Assembly: GCA_025463785.1 (NCBI GenBank)
Contig: JAODBD010000004.1
Span: forward strand, 62,001-126,000
Direction of reading: 5' to 3'
Length of the DNA stretch: 64,000 nt
Source: Glaciihabitans sp.
GTDB taxonomy: Bacteria; Actinomycetota; Actinomycetes; Actinomycetales; Microbacteriaceae
Part shown: in pieces, positions 1 through 8,618 of the stretch
How the letters are laid out: each line of letters begins with the position of its first letter
Position numbering within the stretch: position 1 is the first letter of the stretch
Notes under the pieces: generated by a model
The model's database searches: none
Seen by the model: the letters and a program-made list of their open reading frames with translations, nothing else
What the model was told of the DNA's origin: nothing
Program-made: the position numbers and the translations under genes

Positions 1-6
1 AGTGCG

Positions 7-1230
7 GTGTCCAAGCGACGTCAAAGCACCGCAACGACGAGCACTCTTGCTCGCGTCAACCAGACCGCGATTCTCGAGGTGCTCCGAAGCTCGGGAGCTC
101 TCTCGCGCCAGCAACTGGGAGCCGCCACCGGCCTAAGCCCGGCAACGGTCAATCGACTGACCGCCGCACTCATCGACGAGGGTGTTGTGGTTCCCGCGGG
201 GCAGGAGCCGTCCACCGGAGGCCGACCGTCGATTTTGTTGCGGTATTCGGGTGGATCGCGCCTGGTAGCGGCCATGCAGTTGCACGCCGACCGGGCATCC
301 GGAGTCCTGGTGGACTTCGACGGCAAGATCGTGTTTCGCCGCGACACCGTGTTCGCACCGGCGCCGATCTCGCCGGACCGTTCCCCCGAGCGGGCCGCCC
401 GCGACCAGGAACAGCAGCTGGCTCTCATCATGGACCTCTTCGACCAGCTGATCGCGACAGCCGCAAGCATGGGCGCACCCTGCCTCGCGGTCGGCGTCGC
501 AGTGCCCGGCGTCGTGCAGTTTCCGGAGGGCTCGGTGGGACGGATGCCCGAGTTCGGTTGGAACGACGTGCCGCTCGGTCGGCTCTTCCGCGAGCGCACC
601 GACATCCCGATCGTCGTCGAGAACGACGCCAACGCGCTGGCGTTTGGCGAACTGCACCGAGGCGCAGGCAAGGGCCTGTCGAGCCTGGTTGCGCTGTTCC
701 TCGACCGCGGTTTCGGCGCCGGGATCATCACCAACGGCGAACTCCATCGCGGCGCCCGCGCCGAGGCCGGCGAGGTCGGCTACCTGCTCATGGACCGCTC
801 GGCGCTCAACCGTTCATACAACGAGTACGGCGACCTCGAGGACCGCATCGGCTCGGTTGCGCTGACGAAGCAGGCGCTTGAGCGGGGCATCCCGATTCCT
901 GAAAAGGGCGTGGTCACGGCGGAGGACATCTTCGCCCTCGCCGCCAGCGGCAACGATGCGGCGCGCGAAATCGCCGACGAGATCCTCGACATGGTGTCGA
1001 TCGCGATCGCGGCCCTCGTGATTGTGCTCGACCCCGAACTCGTGGTGGTCGGCAGCAGTTTCCTCGGCAGCGCGGAGACTGCGATTCCCGCGATTCAACG
1101 CCGGCTGACCGGCCGAATCATCCGCGTTCCTCGGGTTGAGGCGGCGACTTTCCGCGAGGATGCCGTGCTCCTGGGCGCCGCGGAGCTGGCAGCCACCGAG
1201 GTCAACGACTTCGCTTACCTCGCTTATTGA
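7..1230 (+). CDS. ROK-family transcriptional regulator
   Basis: This is a 407-residue protein with an N-terminal MarR/NagC-like helix-turn-helix (about residues 15-75, with the typical GLSPATVNRL recognition-helix region) followed by a ROK sugar-kinase-like domain. ROK regulators sense a sugar or sugar phosphate and control nearby catabolic genes. The kinase-type sugar loop is visible (VENDANALAFGEL). The usual ROK zinc motif CxCGxxGCxE is absent, and the phosphate loop reads LDRGFGAGI instead of the normal GTGxGxGI, so I infer a regulator without kinase activity. It is followed on the same strand by a sugar kinase, transporter and SIS gene, which are its likely targets. The GTG at position 7 is the first start in the window; an earlier start beyond the left edge cannot be excluded. 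Confidence 0.85.
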   Translation: MSKRRQSTATTSTLARVNQTAILEVLRSSGALSRQQLGAATGLSPATVNRLTAALIDEGVVVPAGQEPSTGGRPSILLRYSGGSRLVAAMQLHADRASGVLVDFDGKIVFRRDTVFAPAPISPDRSPERAARDQEQQLALIMDLFDQLIATAASMGAPCLAVGVAVPGVVQFPEGSVGRMPEFGWNDVPLGRLFRERTDIPIVVENDANALAFGELHRGAGKGLSSLVALFLDRGFGAGIITNGELHRGARAEAGEVGYLLMDRSALNRSYNEYGDLEDRIGSVALTKQALERGIPIPEKGVVTAEDIFALAASGNDAAREIADEILDMVSIAIAALVIVLDPELVVVGSSFLGSAETAIPAIQRRLTGRIIRVPRVEAATFREDAVLLGAAELAATEVNDFAYLAY

Positions 1231-1390
1231 CGGCCGGCCTGACGCGCGTCGGAATGAGCAACGACGGCACTTTCGTGACGAGCGGCCCGGGCCGCGATGG
1301 CTGCCCGCGCCTCTGCCACCGCCGGGCCGCCGCCGCGCGCCGGTCTCCCCACCGCACCCGCGCCGCCGCGCCGCGCCGCACCCCGAGTGC

Positions 1391-1430
1391 GCGCCCGTTT
1401 GTCGTCGGGGTGCCGTTCATGAAGGCCACC
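1391..1430. repeat. Intergenic palindromic element, family A copy 1
   Basis: These 40 bases match 40760-40799 at 34 of 40 positions: the first 13 (GCGCCCGTTTGTC) and last 14 (TCATGAAGGCCACC) are identical and only the middle differs. The surrounding 1397-1412 and 1427-1442 form an imperfect inverted repeat (13 of 16 matches), so the element can fold as a hairpin. It lies downstream of the ROK gene. The rest of the 1231-1594 gap is GC-rich and holds no gene I can support. Confidence 0.7.
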
Positions 1431-1469
1431 CGGACAACAGACCGCAGCGCCCTGCCCGACCGCCACCAC

Positions 1470-1532
1470 CCCGGCACCCTCAACGCCGACCCCGGCACCC
1501 TCACCCGTACGCCCGGCACCCTCAACCAGCAC
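1470..1532. repeat. 21-bp tandem repeat, three copies
   Basis: Three consecutive 21-base units begin at 1470, 1491 and 1512. Each opens with CCCGGCACCCTCA and has a variable tail. The repeat is intergenic, 60 bases upstream of the -35 box of the kinase promoter. Its function is unknown. Confidence 0.75.
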
Positions 1533-1594
1533 CCCTTTCTCCCGCCACTCCTGCCACCAAATGTTTCAATCAGGAAAACGCTCTCCGCAGACGG

Positions 1595-1624
1595 TTGACA
1601 CGCGGCCAAGCCCGTGACTACAGT
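1595..1624 (+). promoter_or_regulatory. Promoter of the sugar-uptake operon
   Basis: A perfect -35 box TTGACA (1595-1600) is followed after 18 bases by TACAGT (1619-1624), a 4/6 match to the -10 consensus. The predicted transcription start is near 1631, about 80 bases before the kinase start codon. Confidence 0.6.
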
Positions 1625-1633
1625 TGCGACAAC

Positions 1634-1654
1634 TTCTTATCACTTCGATAAGAA
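1634..1654. promoter_or_regulatory. Operator-like palindrome at the operon start
   Basis: TTCTTATC-N5-GATAAGAA is a perfect inverted repeat with 8-base arms. It starts three bases downstream of the predicted +1, where a bound repressor would block initiation or early elongation. The ROK regulator immediately upstream (7-1230) is the obvious candidate to bind it; that link is inference. Confidence 0.65.
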
Positions 1655-1710
1655 AGAAGTCCTCGCGAACCAGAACCGGCTCGCACCACCTCCAGACCCC
1701 GGGAGCGCCA

Positions 1711-2616
1711 GTGATCGTCGGCATTGACCTCGGTGGCACCAAAACGCGTCTGGTGGCCGAGTCCGACGGCCAGACCGTCCTCGATACCTCCGTGCCAACC
1801 CGCAGCTGGCAGCACGGCGAATTGCTCGACGACGACGCCAACACCACCCGACTCCTCGCGACGCTCGGCCACCTGGACGGCGCACACACCGCCACTATCG
1901 CGATCGGCGCGCACGGGCTCGACAGCGACTGGCAAATTCGCGAATTCACCGCAAGGATGACCGCCAGACACGGCGGAAGCGTGCTCGCCGTCAACGACGT
2001 CGAACTCGTCGCCCCCGCCGCCGGCCTCGATCACGCGATCGCTGTGATCGTCGGCACCGGCTCGAAGGTCGTTGGACACAACGCGGATGGCGCAACGGTT
2101 TCCGCGGGCGGCCACGGCTTCCTGCTCAGCGACCCGGGTAGCGCGGCATCGCTCGCGCGTGATGGCGTCAAGGCGCTGCTGAATGCCTACGACCTCGGCG
2201 AGGCTCCGGACGGCCTGGCGCGCGAGTTCATGAACTACTTCGAGGTGACCGACATCATCGAACTGTCGTACGCGTTCGCCGCCGACGCGAGCCTTGCGAC
2301 CTGGGCGCCGCTCGCTCCCCTGGTCTTCACTGCCGCCGATGCCGGGAGCGAGCTTGCGGCATCCGTCATCGATGATTCAGCCAGAGAACTCGCTCGACAG
2401 GTTGAGCGCGTTCACTCCCGCGGTGCCGTCGGCACTGCCGTCATCTGCGCTGGTGGTGTCATCACCAACCAGCCCCGTCTGTATCGGGCCCTCACCCGAC
2501 ACATCGACGACCTGCAGCTTGGCCTGACCGTGGAACTCCTCACGGTCGCGCCCGTTGTCGGGGCCGTCGCCCTTGCAAGAAAACTGCACAACCTCAGCAC
2601 TGCACAATCGATCTAA
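1711..2616 (+). CDS. BadF/BadG-type sugar kinase (N-acetylglucosamine kinase-like)
   Basis: This 301-residue protein belongs to the actin-like ATPase superfamily. It shows phosphate-1 (DLGGTKT, near the N-terminus), phosphate-2 (VIVGTGSKVVG) and adenosine (CAGGVITN) motifs. The length and pattern fit BadF/BadG/BcrA-type kinases such as N-acetylglucosamine kinases. I start it at GTG 1711, which has GGGAGCG just upstream and puts the DLGGT motif at the usual distance from the N-terminus; the frame is open back to 1624, but that would cover the promoter and operator. It is the first gene of the transport operon. It probably phosphorylates the imported sugar before the SIS enzyme acts. The exact substrate cannot be read from the sequence. 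Confidence 0.8.
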   Translation: MIVGIDLGGTKTRLVAESDGQTVLDTSVPTRSWQHGELLDDDANTTRLLATLGHLDGAHTATIAIGAHGLDSDWQIREFTARMTARHGGSVLAVNDVELVAPAAGLDHAIAVIVGTGSKVVGHNADGATVSAGGHGFLLSDPGSAASLARDGVKALLNAYDLGEAPDGLAREFMNYFEVTDIIELSYAFAADASLATWAPLAPLVFTAADAGSELAASVIDDSARELARQVERVHSRGAVGTAVICAGGVITNQPRLYRALTRHIDDLQLGLTVELLTVAPVVGAVALARKLHNLSTAQSI

Positions 2617-2628
2617 ATGGAGGATCAC

Positions 2629-3927
2629 ATGAAATTCACCAGCAAACGGATCCGTCGAATGATCGGGGGGCTCGCCACTGTCGCCGCTGCCGCCATGGTC
2701 ATCTCTGGCTGTAGCGTCACCGGCGCGAGCACTGTTACCGGCGCGGGCGGCGGCAACTCCGGCACCATCAACGCCCTGTTCATGAAGCAGGCCGGCTACT
2801 CGGAGTCAGACATCGCTGCCATCATCAAGTCGTTCGAGGCAAAGTACCCGAAGATCACCGTCAAGCCGACCTTCGTCGCCTACGAGGCACTGCACGACAA
2901 GATCGTGACGTCGGCTCCCGCCGGCACCTATGACGTCGTTCACCTCGACGTGATCTGGCCGTCAGAGTTCGCATCCAAGGGACTCATTACGGATGTCACC
3001 AACCAGTTCCCGGCGAGCTGGAAGACGAGCATGCTGGGCGGCGCGCTCACCTCCGCCGAGTACAAGGGCAAGTTCTACGGCGTGCCGTGGGGACCTTCGA
3101 CGAAGCTGTTCTTCTTCAACAAGACCATGCTCGCCAAGGTCGGCGCCACCCAGGCCGACGTCAGCACCTGGGCCGGTGTCATCACCGTCGCCAAGAAGCT
3201 GAAGGCGGCTGGCATCGTCAAGTACCCGCTATCGTGGAGCTGGTCGCAGGCCGAAGCGGTCATCTGTGACTACGCAGACATCCTCGGCTCGTACGGCGGG
3301 CAGTTCACCGACTCGTCGGGCAAGCTCGATGTCAACAGTGCGGCGGGCGTCGCGGCACTGACCTGGATGCGCAAAACCATCACCGACGGACTGACCGACC
3401 CGGCATCCCTCACGTTCCTTGAGGATGACGTCGACAAGTCGATGGCAGCAGGCAAGACCGCCATGGAGCTCAACTGGGAGTCCACCTTCCGTGACCAGAA
3501 TGACCCGAAGATCTCGAAGGTCGTCGGTCAGGTCGGCGTCTCCGCTCCCCCGAAGGGTGCGAACGGCGACAACCCGGGCGTCAACGGTTCAATGGCACTC
3601 TCGATCCCGACCGGGTCGAAGCACAAGACCGCGGCCTGGACGTTCATCAAGTACATCACCAGCGAGGCCGTACAGGATAAGTACGTGACGAGCTCGATGA
3701 CGAACTGGAAGGCCAGCTACACGCAGCCCGCCATCACGCAGTCGAACCCGCAGGTGTTTGCCGCTGCAGGCACGGCGTACAACTCGATGATCCTGCGCCC
3801 GGCCGTTGCCAACTACAACCAGGTGTCGCAGATCCTTCAGGTCGAAATCCAGAACGCACTGCTCGGCAAGAAGACGCCGCAGCAGGCGATGGACGACGCC
3901 GTCGCCGCGGCGAACAAGCTGGGCTAA
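2629..3927 (+). CDS. ABC transporter sugar-binding lipoprotein
   Basis: This 432-residue extracellular solute-binding protein is of family 1 (maltose/oligosaccharide-like). It has a lipoprotein signal peptide with a basic n-region, hydrophobic core and lipobox ISGC (residues 25-28), so it should be anchored to the outer face of the membrane. The start at 2629 is set by GGAGG at 2619-2623; the in-frame ATG at 2617 overlaps that ribosome binding site and is less likely. Two permease genes follow directly. It delivers the substrate to the 3934-5723 permease pair. No ATPase gene is present here, as is common for actinobacterial sugar importers that share one MsiK-like ATPase. Confidence 0.9.
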   Translation: MKFTSKRIRRMIGGLATVAAAAMVISGCSVTGASTVTGAGGGNSGTINALFMKQAGYSESDIAAIIKSFEAKYPKITVKPTFVAYEALHDKIVTSAPAGTYDVVHLDVIWPSEFASKGLITDVTNQFPASWKTSMLGGALTSAEYKGKFYGVPWGPSTKLFFFNKTMLAKVGATQADVSTWAGVITVAKKLKAAGIVKYPLSWSWSQAEAVICDYADILGSYGGQFTDSSGKLDVNSAAGVAALTWMRKTITDGLTDPASLTFLEDDVDKSMAAGKTAMELNWESTFRDQNDPKISKVVGQVGVSAPPKGANGDNPGVNGSMALSIPTGSKHKTAAWTFIKYITSEAVQDKYVTSSMTNWKASYTQPAITQSNPQVFAAAGTAYNSMILRPAVANYNQVSQILQVEIQNALLGKKTPQQAMDDAVAAANKLG

Positions 3928-3933
3928 CGCATC

Positions 3934-4878
3934 ATGACGGTTGCCAGCGCGAAGAAAGACCTGGGCTCACCGCTCCCGGTGAAGCGCAGAAAAGGGTTCG
4001 ACAAGCAGGGCAAGCTCGCCTTCTGGCTGCTTCTCCCGGCGTGCGTCGCGGTGTTCGGGGTCATCATCTACCCGATGTTCCGCACGCTGATTGTCTCGCT
4101 CTTCCAGGTCAACTCCGCGCTGGCATCCGTCACCCCGTTTGTCGGGTTGGGCAACTACCTCACGGTGTTGTCCAACTCCGACTTCTGGGCATCCATCGGT
4201 CGTACCCTCTACTTCACCCTCGTCTCGACGGCGCTTGAGCTGATCCTCGGCCTGATCGTCGCCGGACTTCTGAACGCCAACCTGAAGTGGCGCTGGCTGT
4301 TCCGCACCATTGTGGTCATTCCATGGGCGATCCCCACGATCGTGAACGCCGCGATGTGGAAGGGCATCTTCAACGCGCAGTACGGCGCGTTGAATGCCCT
4401 GCTGACGCAACTCGGCATCATCCAGAACTACCAGGCCTGGCTCGCCGATCCGACGCTTGCGCTCAACATGGTGATCCTGGCGGATGTCTGGAAGACCGTG
4501 CCGCTCGTCGCCTTCTTCCTGCTGGCCGGCCTGACCGCCATCCCACCGGAACTCTACGAAGCCGCCAAACTCGACCGGGCCAGCTGGCCGCGGATCTTCC
4601 GTTCCATTGTCCTGCCGATGCTCGTGCCGTCGATCTCGATCGTGCTCGTGCTACGCACCGTCGAGGCCTTCAAGGTCTTCGACATCATCTACGCGATGAC
4701 GCGGGGTGGCCCGGTCAACGGCACCGCGACCGTCGCCTATTACGCCTACGAGACAGCATTCTCCGACCAGAACTTCGGCGTCGGGTCGGCGATCTCATAC
4801 ATCATCACCATTTTCATCCTCGTCCTGTCTGCCGTGTACCTTCGCTTGCTGCGCAGGTCGGATTTGAGCCTCCTGTGA
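3934..4878 (+). CDS. ABC sugar transporter permease, MalF type
   Basis: This 314-residue integral membrane protein has about six hydrophobic segments and the binding-protein-dependent transport signature (EAAKLDRASWPRIF), which contacts the ATPase. A hydrophilic N-terminal tail of about 25 residues precedes the first segment. It starts 7 bases after the binding-protein gene and overlaps the next permease by 4 bases, so the two subunits are probably translationally coupled and form a heterodimer. Confidence 0.92.
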   Translation: MTVASAKKDLGSPLPVKRRKGFDKQGKLAFWLLLPACVAVFGVIIYPMFRTLIVSLFQVNSALASVTPFVGLGNYLTVLSNSDFWASIGRTLYFTLVSTALELILGLIVAGLLNANLKWRWLFRTIVVIPWAIPTIVNAAMWKGIFNAQYGALNALLTQLGIIQNYQAWLADPTLALNMVILADVWKTVPLVAFFLLAGLTAIPPELYEAAKLDRASWPRIFRSIVLPMLVPSISIVLVLRTVEAFKVFDIIYAMTRGGPVNGTATVAYYAYETAFSDQNFGVGSAISYIITIFILVLSAVYLRLLRRSDLSLL

Positions 4879-5723
4879 AACGCGCAACGAGAAACTCGCT
4901 CCTCATCCATGTCGCCGCATGGATTGTCGCGATCGCCTGCCTAGCACCGATCGGTTACATGGTGCTCGCGAGTATCACGCCGCAGCGTGTGCTTATCACG
5001 ACACCGCTGCAGTGGATCCCGTCGACGTTCGACTTCAGTCGTTACGCAACGATCTTTGCGGGCGGCGCAGACAGTGTCGGTACGACGTTCCGTGCCGCGA
5101 TGCTCAACTCGACCGTCGTCGCGATCGGGACCGTCGCGATCTCGATGGTGGTCGGCATCCTCGGTGCTTACGCGTTTGCGCGACTGCGGTTCCGCTTCCG
5201 CCGCGCGATCCTGGTGCTGTTCCTTGCGACCTACATGCTGCCTCAGATCGCGACCTTGATTCCGCTGTACCTCATCCTGAATTCGATCGGCCTACTCGAC
5301 ACGACCGCCGGGCTGACCTTCGTCGACTGCGCCCTGGTGATCCCGTTCGTGCTGTGGATTCTGAGCAACTACTTCATGACCATTCCCGAGGAACTCGAGG
5401 AGGCGGCACGAGTCGACGGAACGACGCGGATGGGCGCGCTCTGGTACGTGGTGCTTCCGGCAGCCCGCCCCGGAATCTTCGCGGCCATCATGTTCGCGTT
5501 CCTGCTCGCCTGGGACGAATTCATGTACGCGCTGATCTTCACCTCGTCGGATGCTTCCAAGACCCTGCCGGTCGCCATCAGCGAGTTCGCGGGCCGATAC
5601 ACGACGGACTTCGGTCTCGTCGCCGCCGGCGGCATCATCGCCGCCCTGCCGCCACTGATCGTCGCCATCATCTTCCAGCGCTATGTCGTCAGCGGCATGG
5701 CCGCCGGTGCTGTCAAGGGCTGA
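4875..5723 (+). CDS. ABC sugar transporter permease, MalG type
   Basis: This 282-residue permease is the partner of the preceding gene. It has the EAA loop (EAARVDGTTRMGALW) and the MalG-like C-terminus. I start it at GTG 4875, which overlaps the upstream TGA as GTGA; the frame stays open further upstream, but that part is a shadow of the MalF-type gene. The N-terminus (VKRATRNSLLIHVAAW) leads straight into the first membrane segment, as expected. Confidence 0.9.
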   Translation: MKRATRNSLLIHVAAWIVAIACLAPIGYMVLASITPQRVLITTPLQWIPSTFDFSRYATIFAGGADSVGTTFRAAMLNSTVVAIGTVAISMVVGILGAYAFARLRFRFRRAILVLFLATYMLPQIATLIPLYLILNSIGLLDTTAGLTFVDCALVIPFVLWILSNYFMTIPEELEEAARVDGTTRMGALWYVVLPAARPGIFAAIMFAFLLAWDEFMYALIFTSSDASKTLPVAISEFAGRYTTDFGLVAAGGIIAALPPLIVAIIFQRYVVSGMAAGAVKG

Positions 5724-5777
5724 AGCCGGCCCGCGATTCGCATCAACACAGTTCGCACTAACAAAAGGAAACAAACC

Positions 5778-6821
5778 ATGGCAAGCAAGGCCCCCTTCGT
5801 CGACGCAATGCGATCCCAGCCCGAGCAACTGGCTTTCGCTCGCGAGCAGCTCGTGCGCGACCTCGATGCAGCAACGCTCGCGTCGTGGAAGCCGGGCGAC
5901 ACCGTCGGCGTCGTCGCGATGGGTGCATCGAGCCACTCGGGGCACGCACTGGTCACCGTGCTCGCGGCGGCGGGGATCCGGGCGGTCAACCTGGTGGCAT
6001 CCGACCTCCTGCTCGCGGCGCGCGGGTATCAGCCCGCCGACCACTACATCATCGTGTCGGAGTCCGGGCGCAGCCCCGAGCCGATCGAGGCCGCACGCAG
6101 CCTCACGGTTGGTCGCCGCATCGGCATCAGCAATTTTCCTGCTGCGCAGATTTCTGAAGTTCTGGATGTCGCCCTCGGCTTCGGCGGGTTCGCCGACTCG
6201 GGCGTGTACACGGTCGGCTACACGGCGACCCTGATGGCGTATGCACTGCTGCTCGACCGCGTTGGGGTCGTTCCGGCTGCTGAGGATGTCGCGCACATCC
6301 CGGCCCTCGTGGCCGACGCCCTTGCGCGCTACGACGCAGTCGCCGCCAGGGTGGGCGCCCTCGTCGCCGGCGCGACCTCGATCGATGTTGTTGGCCGCGG
6401 GGTTTCGTTCTCGACGGCCTCCGAGCTCGCGCTCATGATCCGTGAGGGGCTGCGGATGCAGTCCAGCTCGTTCGAGACCTACCAGTACCTGCATGGGCCG
6501 ATGGAGTCTGCCGTCGCGACCACCGTTGTCGTACTGTTCGGCGATGAGCGCGAGCTCACGGTGCCTGAGCCGCTGCTTGCCGCCGGGGTTTCGGTAATTC
6601 TGGTGACGGCGGCGAGCGAGGCGGACATCCCATCGGCTGGCCACCCGAACCTGACGATCGTGCCCGTGTCGGCGGCGCTGAGCGGTTTCGTACGGCCCAT
6701 CGTCGAAACGGTGTTTGCGCAGCTGGTGCTTGCGCATGGGATCGAGCACAAGCCGTTCCCGATCGAGCAGTTCGTATACGACGGCCTTGGGACCAAAGTC
6801 GACGAGGTTGCGGCGAGCTAA
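5778..6821 (+). CDS. Double-SIS sugar isomerase/deaminase-like protein
   Basis: This 347-residue protein has two SIS domains, about residues 25-165 and 190-330. It resembles the isomerase half of GlmS and AgaS/FrlB-type enzymes: SESGRSPEPIEAAR corresponds to the GlmS sugar-phosphate loop, and YLHGPME to the GlmS LKHGP segment. Such proteins isomerise, deaminate or deglycate amino-sugar or fructosamine phosphates. An AAAGGA-type ribosome binding site sits 8 bases before the ATG. As the last gene of the operon it would act on the product of the kinase at 1711. Amino sugar versus fructosamine is not resolved. Confidence 0.78.
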   Translation: MASKAPFVDAMRSQPEQLAFAREQLVRDLDAATLASWKPGDTVGVVAMGASSHSGHALVTVLAAAGIRAVNLVASDLLLAARGYQPADHYIIVSESGRSPEPIEAARSLTVGRRIGISNFPAAQISEVLDVALGFGGFADSGVYTVGYTATLMAYALLLDRVGVVPAAEDVAHIPALVADALARYDAVAARVGALVAGATSIDVVGRGVSFSTASELALMIREGLRMQSSSFETYQYLHGPMESAVATTVVVLFGDERELTVPEPLLAAGVSVILVTAASEADIPSAGHPNLTIVPVSAALSGFVRPIVETVFAQLVLAHGIEHKPFPIEQFVYDGLGTKVDEVAAS

Positions 6822-6850
6822 CCGCCCTGCATCTTCGGCAGGTAACCGCG

Positions 6851-7399
6851 CTACTTCGTGGGCAGGTCGGGGCTTGCGACCTGCACAGTGACGACAGGCG
6901 ACTTGGCATTCGTGGAGTCGCCGCCGAGCAGCAGGAACCACGCCTTCGCGCCGGTCGAACTGCTCGACATCGCGGCCAGGAACTTGCCTTTATTGGTCGC
7001 GGTGTCGCGTTCGATCCAGCCGGCTGCCGCGAGCAGTCTCTCCATCGCCTCCGCCTGCGCAAGCGGGTCGAGCGTCTTTGCGACGCTGATGGTGCGCAGT
7101 ACGCCGTAATAGCTGCCCGTCTTCGAGGTTGCAGCGACAAGCTGGGCGTGGTCGTCAACGAACACCATGTCCTGCTTCGCGATGAGGCCCTGGATGCTGT
7201 CCACGATGCTCACGGTCGTCGACTTGGCGGTCGCGGCTGTTAGCTTCGCCGGATACGTCGGCAGTAGCGCGTTGAGCGCCGTGGTCTTGGTGGGTGCCGG
7301 TACCGGCGCGCCGGTCGGGTTCGGGGCGGGGGTCGCGGACGTGCATCCGCCGAGCGCGAGCGCGGCGACAAATGCGGCAGCGAGCGCTGCCCTACGCAT
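6851..7399 (-). CDS. Putative lipoprotein, unknown function
   Basis: This 182-residue protein begins MRRAALAAAFVAALALGGC, a typical lipoprotein signal with lipobox LGGC, then a Pro/Thr-rich linker. The remaining domain of about 140 residues has no family I recognise. The ATG at 7399 overlaps the end of the cysteine desulfurase gene by 8 bases, suggesting co-transcription. The frame is open further upstream, but that part is a shadow of the desulfurase. Confidence 0.75.
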   Translation of the reverse strand: MRRAALAAAFVAALALGGCTSATPAPNPTGAPVPAPTKTTALNALLPTYPAKLTAATAKSTTVSIVDSIQGLIAKQDMVFVDDHAQLVAATSKTGSYYGVLRTISVAKTLDPLAQAEAMERLLAAAGWIERDTATNKGKFLAAMSSSSTGAKAWFLLLGGDSTNAKSPVVTVQVASPDLPTK

Positions 7400-8567
7400 G
7401 AGCGCCAACCGGGCGATCGGCGAGTCCGGCGATGCGGGCGCGCGTGACCGCGTCCGGCAGCGCTTCGACGAATGCGTCGATCTCGTCTTCGGTCGTGTCT
7501 GTGCCGAGGGTGATGCGGAGCGCGCCGCGGGCATCCGCCTCGCTGACGCCCATTGCGAGCAGAACGTGAGATGCCTCCGGCACCCCGGCCTGGCAGGCCG
7601 ACCCCGTCGACACCGAGAATCCGGCAACGTCGAGCAGGAACAGCAGCGAGTCGCCCTCGCATCCCGGGAAGGTAAAGTGCGCGTTGCCCGGCAGCCGCTC
7701 GATCGGATCGCCGCGCAGAATCGCCGTCGGAACCGCCGACCGGATGCCCGCAACAAGTCGATCCCGCAACTCGCGCAATCGGATCTGCCGCGACTCGGTC
7801 CCGGCGGCAGCCCGTGCGGCCGCGACGCCGAACGCTACCGCGCCGGCTGCGTCCTGCGTCCCTGACCGTGCACGCTGCTGGTTGCCGCCGTGGATGAGCG
7901 GCACGATCGTCGCCGTGCGCGCGATCACCAGTGCGCCGATGCCGACCGGGCCCGCTACCTTGTGGGCGGAGATGCTGAGCGCCGCAAGCCCCGACGCGTG
8001 GAAGTCGATCGGCAGGTAGCCGTAGGCCGCGACCGCGTCGCAGTGAACCGGGATGCCGAACCGAGAAGCGATGGCGACGACCTCGTCGATCGGTTGGATG
8101 GTTCCTACCTCGTTGTTGGCCCAGAGGATGCTGACGAGGGCAACGTCTTCGCCGAGCATCCGTTCGAGGGCAGCGAGGTCGATGCGTCCGGCGGAATCCA
8201 CCGGGACTTCTTCGACAATGGCGCCTTCGGTGGATGCCAGCCAGGCTGCGGCGTCGATCGTTGCGTGGTGTTCGGCGGCGGCGATCAACATCCGGGGTCG
8301 CCCCGAAGCTGCGTTTCGCGCCCACCACAAGCCCTTGATGGCGAGGTTGATGGCTTCTGTGCCGCCGGAGGTGAAGGTGACCTCGACGGCATCCGCTCCG
8401 ACTGAGGCGGCTACCTGCTCGCGCGCCTCCTCGAGCATCCGCTTCGCATTCTGGCCCTGACTGTGGATGGACGACGGATTTCCTACGACCGAGAGTGCCG
8501 AAACGTACGCGGCAAGCACCTCGGGACTCATGGGCGTGGTTGCCGCATGATCGAGGTAAATGGCCAT
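7392..8567 (-). CDS. Cysteine desulfurase, NifS/IscS-like
   Basis: This 391-residue PLP enzyme removes sulfur from cysteine for tRNA thiolation or Fe-S cluster assembly. It has the N-terminal YLDHAATTPM, the FTSGGTEAINLAI segment, the PLP-binding lysine in ISAHKVAGP, and the active-site cysteine in STGSACQAG. In many actinobacteria this gene precedes mnmA; here a lipoprotein gene follows instead. It is divergent from glgX, with a 51-base gap. Confidence 0.88.
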   Translation of the reverse strand: MAIYLDHAATTPMSPEVLAAYVSALSVVGNPSSIHSQGQNAKRMLEEAREQVAASVGADAVEVTFTSGGTEAINLAIKGLWWARNAASGRPRMLIAAAEHHATIDAAAWLASTEGAIVEEVPVDSAGRIDLAALERMLGEDVALVSILWANNEVGTIQPIDEVVAIASRFGIPVHCDAVAAYGYLPIDFHASGLAALSISAHKVAGPVGIGALVIARTATIVPLIHGGNQQRARSGTQDAAGAVAFGVAAARAAAGTESRQIRLRELRDRLVAGIRSAVPTAILRGDPIERLPGNAHFTFPGCEGDSLLFLLDVAGFSVSTGSACQAGVPEASHVLLAMGVSEADARGALRITLGTDTTEDEIDAFVEALPDAVTRARIAGLADRPVGAHA

Positions 8568-8605
8568 CCTGTGTCCTTCGTAACATCGCTGACTTGCAGG
8601 GTAAC

Positions 8606-8611
8606 TACTCT
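8606..8611 (+). promoter_or_regulatory. Possible -10 box of glgX
   Basis: TACTCT lies 7 bases before the GTG at 8619, the spacing expected if transcription starts at or next to the start codon (leaderless). No convincing -35 box is seen and there is no Shine-Dalgarno sequence before the GTG. Confidence 0.35.
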
Positions 8612-8618
8612 AGAACCC

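Noticed and set aside
4287-4874. Upstream extension of the MalG-type permease
   Set aside because: This part overlaps the MalF-type gene in another frame and has shadow-like composition; GTG 4875 is the natural start.
5292-6941. 549-residue minus-strand open frame
   Set aside because: It lies antisense to the permease and SIS genes, is rich in Arg/His/Gly as expected for a GC shadow, and has no recognisable motif.
8463-8618. Upstream extension of glgX
   Set aside because: It overlaps the divergent cysteine desulfurase start and has no similarity to debranching enzymes.
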